Below are positions 5,752 to 9,265 of a stretch of 9,265 nucleotides of DNA, piece after piece (within the stretch, counting starts at the first letter, position 1; each line of letters starts with the position of its first letter). The stretch is from an uncultured Ruminococcus sp. (GTDB lineage Bacteria > Bacillota_A > Clostridia > Oscillospirales > Ruminococcaceae), in assembly GCA_947303535.1 (NCBI GenBank), contig CAMYYQ010000019.1, positions 1 to 9,265 of the forward strand, given 5' to 3'. A program made the position numbers and the translations under genes. The notes under the pieces were generated by a model that was given only the letters and a program-made list of their open reading frames with translations, was not told where the DNA came from and made no database searches.

Positions 5752-5780
5752 ATTATACTACATATCACATACTTTGTCAA
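5752..5780 (-). promoter_or_regulatory. Perfect-consensus sigma-A promoter of the ylxM-ffh-rpsP-khpA operon
   Basis: On the minus strand TTGACA (5780-5775) and TATAAT (5757-5752) are both exact consensus with a 17-nt spacer. The start of transcription would be near 5745, giving a leader of about 38 nt before ylxM. The -35 box begins 17 nt after the stop of the upstream lipoprotein gene, with no terminator between. Confidence 0.93.
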
Positions 5781-5796
5781 GGGGTAAATGAAAAAT

Positions 5797-6438
5797 TTAT
5801 TGCTGTTCCTGCTGAGTAAGGTCTGAATAGGTGATGCTTACGAAATCCACTATGCCCTGCTCGTCAAAGGATACTGCGATATTATGACCGCGGGCAATGC
5901 CGTGTGCGTCCTCACCGAGATTGATACCGTAGTGATATACATGGGTGAATGGCATTTCAACTTTATCCACCGTATCAGGCAGACCTATGAGGTACTCAAC
6001 ATCGGCTATGGTGGATACCTGCGGAGTTATGCCGTATATATCACAGTCGCTGGTCTTTATGGCGATGCTGTACATAACGCTGTCTTTCTCCCTGCCCGTA
6101 TAGCAGTTTTCGAGAGATACCGTGCCCATTTCCGTACCATTATAATAAAGTGTAGCGTAGCCGCTTCCCTCTTTGAGTCCGTAATCCTTTCTGTCGTAGT
6201 ATTTGAAATCCCAGCCCTTGCCAAGCTTGACGATAGGCAGCGGCAGGTCAAAATGCTGTCCCTTTATGTTTATCATACTTCTTACGGCATCAACATCGAA
6301 TGTTCCCGCAGGAGCGGTATGAGGCTCCACCTTTGGTGCTACCTCGAAAGGGATATCGGGCTTGTTTTCGTCCTCAAGACAGCTTGTCAGCGAAAAGAGC
6401 ATTGCACCTGCAAGAAGCAGTAACGGTAATCTCTTCAT
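5797..6438 (-). CDS. Predicted lipoprotein of unknown function
   Basis: The 213-residue product starts MKRLPLLLLAGAMLFSLTSC. It has a basic start, a hydrophobic core and a lipobox LTSC with C20 as the lipidated residue, so it should be anchored on the outer face of the membrane after cleavage by signal peptidase II. The mature part begins with an acidic/proline-rich stretch (LEDENKPDIP to about residue 45), followed by a mixed alpha/beta region of about 165 residues that I do not recognise; it contains two further Cys (C112 and C131 approximately). AGGAG (6449-6445) lies 6 nt before the ATG and inside the end of psd, and the ATG comes 1 nt after the psd stop, so translation is probably coupled. 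The gene is last in its operon and runs up to the ylxM promoter with no hairpin terminator in between. Confidence 0.8.
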   Translation of the reverse strand: MKRLPLLLLAGAMLFSLTSCLEDENKPDIPFEVAPKVEPHTAPAGTFDVDAVRSMINIKGQHFDLPLPIVKLGKGWDFKYYDRKDYGLKEGSGYATLYYNGTEMGTVSLENCYTGREKDSVMYSIAIKTSDCDIYGITPQVSTIADVEYLIGLPDTVDKVEMPFTHVYHYGINLGEDAHGIARGHNIAVSFDEQGIVDFVSITYSDLTQQEQQ

Positions 6439-6439
6439 G

Positions 6440-7303
6440 TCATTCTCCTGCCTTTCCTATTTTTTCTCCAAGCTTTACCACAGTCTCTATACCCTCGGCT
6501 GAATTACACAGTATATCATGGTCTACGCTGATGCTGTCCTTGCCGAAGAGCATTACTATCGTAGAGCCGCCGAACTCAAATCTTCCCTTTTCCTCGCCTC
6601 TGCGGAAGCTTGCTTCGCCGTGGTTGTTGACTATTCGTCCCACCATCATAGCTCCCACCTCTATCTGCACAACATCGCCGAAATTCTCGGTATGGAGCAC
6701 TGTGTACTCGCGGCAGTTGCGCTTGTAGATGTTGTAGCGTTCGAGAGCTATAGGGTTTACGGTGTGAAGCTCGCCGGGGATAAAGGTATTCTCGGTCTTT
6801 GTGCCATTGTCGATATAGCAGTAGCGGTGGTAATCGTCCACTTCGAGACGGAATATAAGGCAGTATCCGCCGCAGAAACGCTTTGCAAGGAAGTCGTTTT
6901 GCAGCAGGTCGCTCACTCTGTAGCGCGAGCCCTTTATGCGGAATATGCTGTTCTTCGATATCTTATGCGCCGTAAGCTTTGAATCGCAGGGACTTATAAG
7001 ATGCTCGGGAGTATAGTCCACAGGACGCTTTCCCTGCTTTACAAGACGGGTGAAGAAGTCGTTATAGGAATTGAAGCCGCTCATTATATACTGTGAGGTA
7101 TCAATGCCGCTTCTCTTGATAAACGGCTTTATAAGGCACTTTGAAGCTCTTGAGTCCATGAACGCTCCTGCTGCCTTTGATATGCAGGGAGCAGTGAGAG
7201 TTTTCAGCACAACTCGTCCAAGTGAGCAGCCGTAAAGCTTTTTCAGCAGCTTGTTCTGTTTTTCGTTGGTGACGATAATATCGCCGTTTCGTGTTTTTAT
7301 CAT
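6440..7303 (-). CDS. psd: Phosphatidylserine decarboxylase
   Basis: Psd converts phosphatidylserine to phosphatidylethanolamine at the membrane, using a pyruvoyl group made by self-cleavage. The 287-residue product has the cleavage motif GGST (245-248) in FEFGGSTIVMLF; S247 would become the pyruvoyl. SPCDS (104-108) supplies the Asp (D107), and DYHRYC (157-162) the His (H159). In the familiar YHRxH motif the second His is Cys162 here. Domain layout, NPIALERYN and VGAMMVGRIV also fit the family, and the length fits the clostridial form. GGAG lies 7 nt ahead of the ATG, 21 nt after the dehydratase-like gene. No pssA is present in the visible part of the operon. The enzyme is usually membrane-associated through its N-terminal part. 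Confidence 0.93.
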   Translation of the reverse strand: MIKTRNGDIIVTNEKQNKLLKKLYGCSLGRVVLKTLTAPCISKAAGAFMDSRASKCLIKPFIKRSGIDTSQYIMSGFNSYNDFFTRLVKQGKRPVDYTPEHLISPCDSKLTAHKISKNSIFRIKGSRYRVSDLLQNDFLAKRFCGGYCLIFRLEVDDYHRYCYIDNGTKTENTFIPGELHTVNPIALERYNIYKRNCREYTVLHTENFGDVVQIEVGAMMVGRIVNNHGEASFRRGEEKGRFEFGGSTIVMLFGKDSISVDHDILCNSAEGIETVVKLGEKIGKAGE

Positions 7304-7324
7304 GTTACAGCTCCTTGCTCAGTC

Positions 7325-8554
7325 TCAGAGTCGGGCATTTGCAAGCATAAGTTTTATTCTGTTTTCCTGATTTACTCTCGTAGCTCCGGGGTCATAGTCT
7401 ATGGCTACGATATTTGCATTTGGGTTGTCCTCCTTGATAGCTCTTGACATACCCTTTGCAACGATATGGTTTGGCAGACAGCCGAATGGCTGAGTGCATA
7501 TGATATTCTCAACGCCCGACTTTGCAAGTGCAGCCATTTCCGCAGGAATGAGCCAGCCCTCGCCCATAACTACGCCCTGATTTATATACTTGTCGGCAAG
7601 CTTTCTCAGGTGCTCGAAATCGTGGAGAGGCTCAAAGCTGCCCTGCTCCTTCATTACGTTTATGAGCTCCTTCTGCTTTGCGTAGATGAGCTTATAGCCT
7701 ATCTTATTGAAAACCGAGCTCTTTGTGGGGTGGTCGTATATCTTGGCGTTGTTGAAGTTGGCAACAGCGCAGTACATGACGAATTCCAGAAGTGACGGAA
7801 CTACAGGCTCACAGCCCTCGGATATGAGGAAGTCCTCAAGGTGGTTGTTGGCAAGGGGAGAATATTTAACATATATCTCGCCCACTATTCCCAGTCTTAT
7901 CTTTTTCTCGCCGCTGAGCTGTATTGATGCGAAATCATCGAGTATATCCCTGTATATCTTCTTTGTTTTCAGGAACATTTTGCTGCCCTTGCGGAAGATA
8001 TTGCAGAGTCTGCGGTGCCATTTGTCCAGCATCTTCTTCGAGTCGCCCTTGTTTATCTCATAGGCTCTGCACTTGTTATAGCAGGTCATGAGCAGGTCAC
8101 CGTAAAGCACTGCATAGAGCATCTGCATGAACATAGGCGCGGTTATCCTGAATGCGCTGTCCTTTTCAAGTCCGCTGAAATTAAGTGATACAACGGGTAT
8201 CTGAGGATAGTTCTTTGCAACAGCCTTTCTCAGCAGGTGGATATAGTTTGACGCACGGCAGCCGCCGCCTGTCTGTGTGATGAGGAGAGCTGTCTTGTCG
8301 GGATCGTACTTGCCGCTTTTCAGTGCGTCCATGAACTGTCCTATAACGAGGAGAGCAGGATAGCAGGCGTCATTGTGGACGTTTTTCAGTCCCTCATCGA
8401 CAACTGAACGGGAGTCGTTCCTCAGCAGCTCCAGCTTATAGCCCTTTGCTTCAAAGATAGCAATGAGCATCTTGAAGTGTATGGGCAGCATATCGGGAAC
8501 GAGGATAGTATGAGTTTTTATCATATCCTCGGTAAATTTTGCATATTCAGGCAT
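7325..8554 (-). CDS. 2-hydroxyacyl-CoA dehydratase-like iron-sulfur protein (activase-associated)
   Basis: The 409-residue product corresponds to the C-terminal third of the large CoA-dehydratase/activase-related proteins of anaerobic Firmicutes, here encoded separately. Family-type Cys positions are visible: C64 in NDACYPA, C99 in QTGGGCRASNY, and C359 (with C352) in CTQPFGCLPNH; these are candidate [4Fe-4S] ligands. The ending IVAIDYDPGATRVNQENR is also typical. Characterised relatives are the 2-hydroxyglutaryl-CoA dehydratase subunits, which use a low-potential electron delivered by an ATP-driven activase; the substrate of this branch is unknown. An in-frame ATG at 8566 exists, but 8554 is chosen because GGAGG (8564-8560) lies 5 nt before it. 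It starts 17 nt after the activase gene and is followed at 21 nt by psd, so it belongs to the same operon. Confidence 0.85.
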   Translation of the reverse strand: MPEYAKFTEDMIKTHTILVPDMLPIHFKMLIAIFEAKGYKLELLRNDSRSVVDEGLKNVHNDACYPALLVIGQFMDALKSGKYDPDKTALLITQTGGGCRASNYIHLLRKAVAKNYPQIPVVSLNFSGLEKDSAFRITAPMFMQMLYAVLYGDLLMTCYNKCRAYEINKGDSKKMLDKWHRRLCNIFRKGSKMFLKTKKIYRDILDDFASIQLSGEKKIRLGIVGEIYVKYSPLANNHLEDFLISEGCEPVVPSLLEFVMYCAVANFNNAKIYDHPTKSSVFNKIGYKLIYAKQKELINVMKEQGSFEPLHDFEHLRKLADKYINQGVVMGEGWLIPAEMAALAKSGVENIICTQPFGCLPNHIVAKGMSRAIKEDNPNANIVAIDYDPGATRVNQENRIKLMLANARL

Positions 8555-8571
8555 AAAGACCTCCATATATC

Positions 8572-9265
8572 TTATACTACAGGCTGTGCCTCGGGCTTTT
8601 TGGCAGGCTTCTGCTCTGCCTGCTCCATAGCGGCAACAAGGCTTCTCAGTCTTATCCTTGCTGCACCGAGGTTGTTTATCTCGTCTATTTTAAGCTGTGT
8701 ATAGAGCTTTCCGTGACTTTCGAGGATATGTCTCACCTCATCGCCTGTAACTGCGTCGATGCCACAGCCGAATGATACAAGCTGTATGAGCTGCATATCG
8801 GGCTGTGTGGTGACATACTTGGCTGCACGGTAAAGTCTCGAATGATAAGTCCACTGATTGAGTACCCCAAGCTTTGGCGTACTTACAAGACCTGCAATGC
8901 TGTCCTCGGTTATTACAGCCATACCGAGACTTGATACAAGCTTGTGTATGCCGTGGTTTATCTCCTTGTCGATATGATAGGGTCTGCCTGCGATGACGAT
9001 TATCTTGCGTCCCTCGGCTCTTGCCTGATCTATTATCTCCATAGCCTTGCGTGTAACTGAGTTATGGTACTTTTCAAGGGCTTCGTAAGCCTTATCCACT
9101 GCATCGGGTATCTTTCCCTTTACGTTGTACCTGCCAAGCACCTGTCCCAGTACCTTTATGACGTTCTTCCTGATGTTCAGGTCAAGGTATGGGTGAATGA
9201 AGTTCTTATTGTTGAGTCTTGGGTTGTTTGCAAGGAGCAGCTCGGGATAGTAGGCTACAACAGGG
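8572..9265 (-). CDS. CoA-dehydratase activase-related protein (DUF2229-type), C-terminal part
   Basis: The gene enters from the right edge of the window; 230 residues are visible, ending in TAA at 8574-8572. The visible start, PVVAYYPELLLANN, resembles the end of a DUF2229 region. It is followed by IAGRPYHIDKEINHGIHKLV, LVSFGCGIDAVTGDEV and KIDEINNLGAARIRLRSL, all hallmarks of the large activase-type proteins related to 2-hydroxyglutaryl-CoA dehydratase activators. In many Clostridia this continues in one chain of about 1400 residues into the dehydratase-like part. Here it stops after a charged Pro/Ala/Lys tail (QKPAKKPEAQPVV), and the rest is a second gene with its own ribosome binding site 17 nt on. 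The N-terminal ATPase domains would lie outside the window and cannot be checked. The GTG at 9141 is not the start, since the frame is open to the edge. Confidence 0.85.
   Translation of the reverse strand, partial: PVVAYYPELLLANNPRLNNKNFIHPYLDLNIRKNVIKVLGQVLGRYNVKGKIPDAVDKAYEALEKYHNSVTRKAMEIIDQARAEGRKIIVIAGRPYHIDKEINHGIHKLVSSLGMAVITEDSIAGLVSTPKLGVLNQWTYHSRLYRAAKYVTTQPDMQLIQLVSFGCGIDAVTGDEVRHILESHGKLYTQLKIDEINNLGAARIRLRSLVAAMEQAEQKPAKKPEAQPVV

Noticed and set aside
5884..6423. 179-codon plus-strand open frame opposite the lipoprotein gene
   Set aside because: No good ribosome binding site or recognisable motif. The minus-strand gene has a signal peptide, lipobox and coupling to psd.
6518..6982. 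154-codon plus-strand open frame opposite psd
   Set aside because: The minus strand encodes an intact Psd with its GGST motif, so this is an antisense shadow.

Overview
The window looks like a chromosomal segment of a Gram-positive anaerobe of the Clostridia, most likely a Ruminococcus-type member of the Oscillospiraceae. This rests on the ylxM-ffh-rpsP-khpA gene order, strong AGGAGG-type ribosome binding sites, sigma-A promoters with TTGACA boxes, a split CoA-dehydratase/activase pair of the type found in anaerobic Firmicutes, and moderate GC content with structured intergenic repeats. The species call is inference. No phage, IS transposase, CRISPR array, tRNA or rRNA is visible.

Layout. 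Plus strand, 1-2270: the 3' end of dnaK, a 215-nt spacer packed with inverted repeats, complete dnaJ, a 332-nt intergenic stretch carrying a nested inverted-repeat (MITE-like) element, and a small DUF6483-like gene broken by a frameshift in a CT repeat. A hairpin terminator at 2295-2320 lies between this convergent pair of transcription units and mainly serves the minus strand.

Minus strand, 9265 down to 2326, in transcription order: (i) a CoA-dehydratase/activase-type operon consisting of the C-terminal end of a large activase/DUF2229 protein, a separate 2-hydroxyacyl-CoA dehydratase-like iron-sulfur protein, a phosphatidylserine decarboxylase (psd) and an unknown lipoprotein, with gaps of 17, 21 and 1 nt; (ii) the SRP/ribosome operon ylxM-ffh-rpsP-khpA, driven by a perfect-consensus promoter and closed by an intrinsic terminator right after khpA, so the usual rimM-trmD-rplS tail is absent; (iii) a single-gene unit with its own strong promoter and terminator, encoding a zinc-ribbon / Q-P-N-P-Y-G-repeat / DUF805 membrane protein.

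Most of the window is housekeeping: protein folding (DnaK/DnaJ), co-translational membrane targeting (Ffh with its YlxM partner), the 30S ribosome (bS16), RNA binding (KhpA) and phosphatidylethanolamine synthesis (Psd). The less explained parts are the two repeat-bearing spacers around dnaJ, the frameshifted small gene, the repeat-rich zinc-ribbon/DUF805 protein, the Psd variant with Cys in place of the second His of its YHRxH motif, and the co-transcribed dehydratase-like pair plus lipoprotein. I do not see convincing evidence for a wholly new defence or mobile system here.
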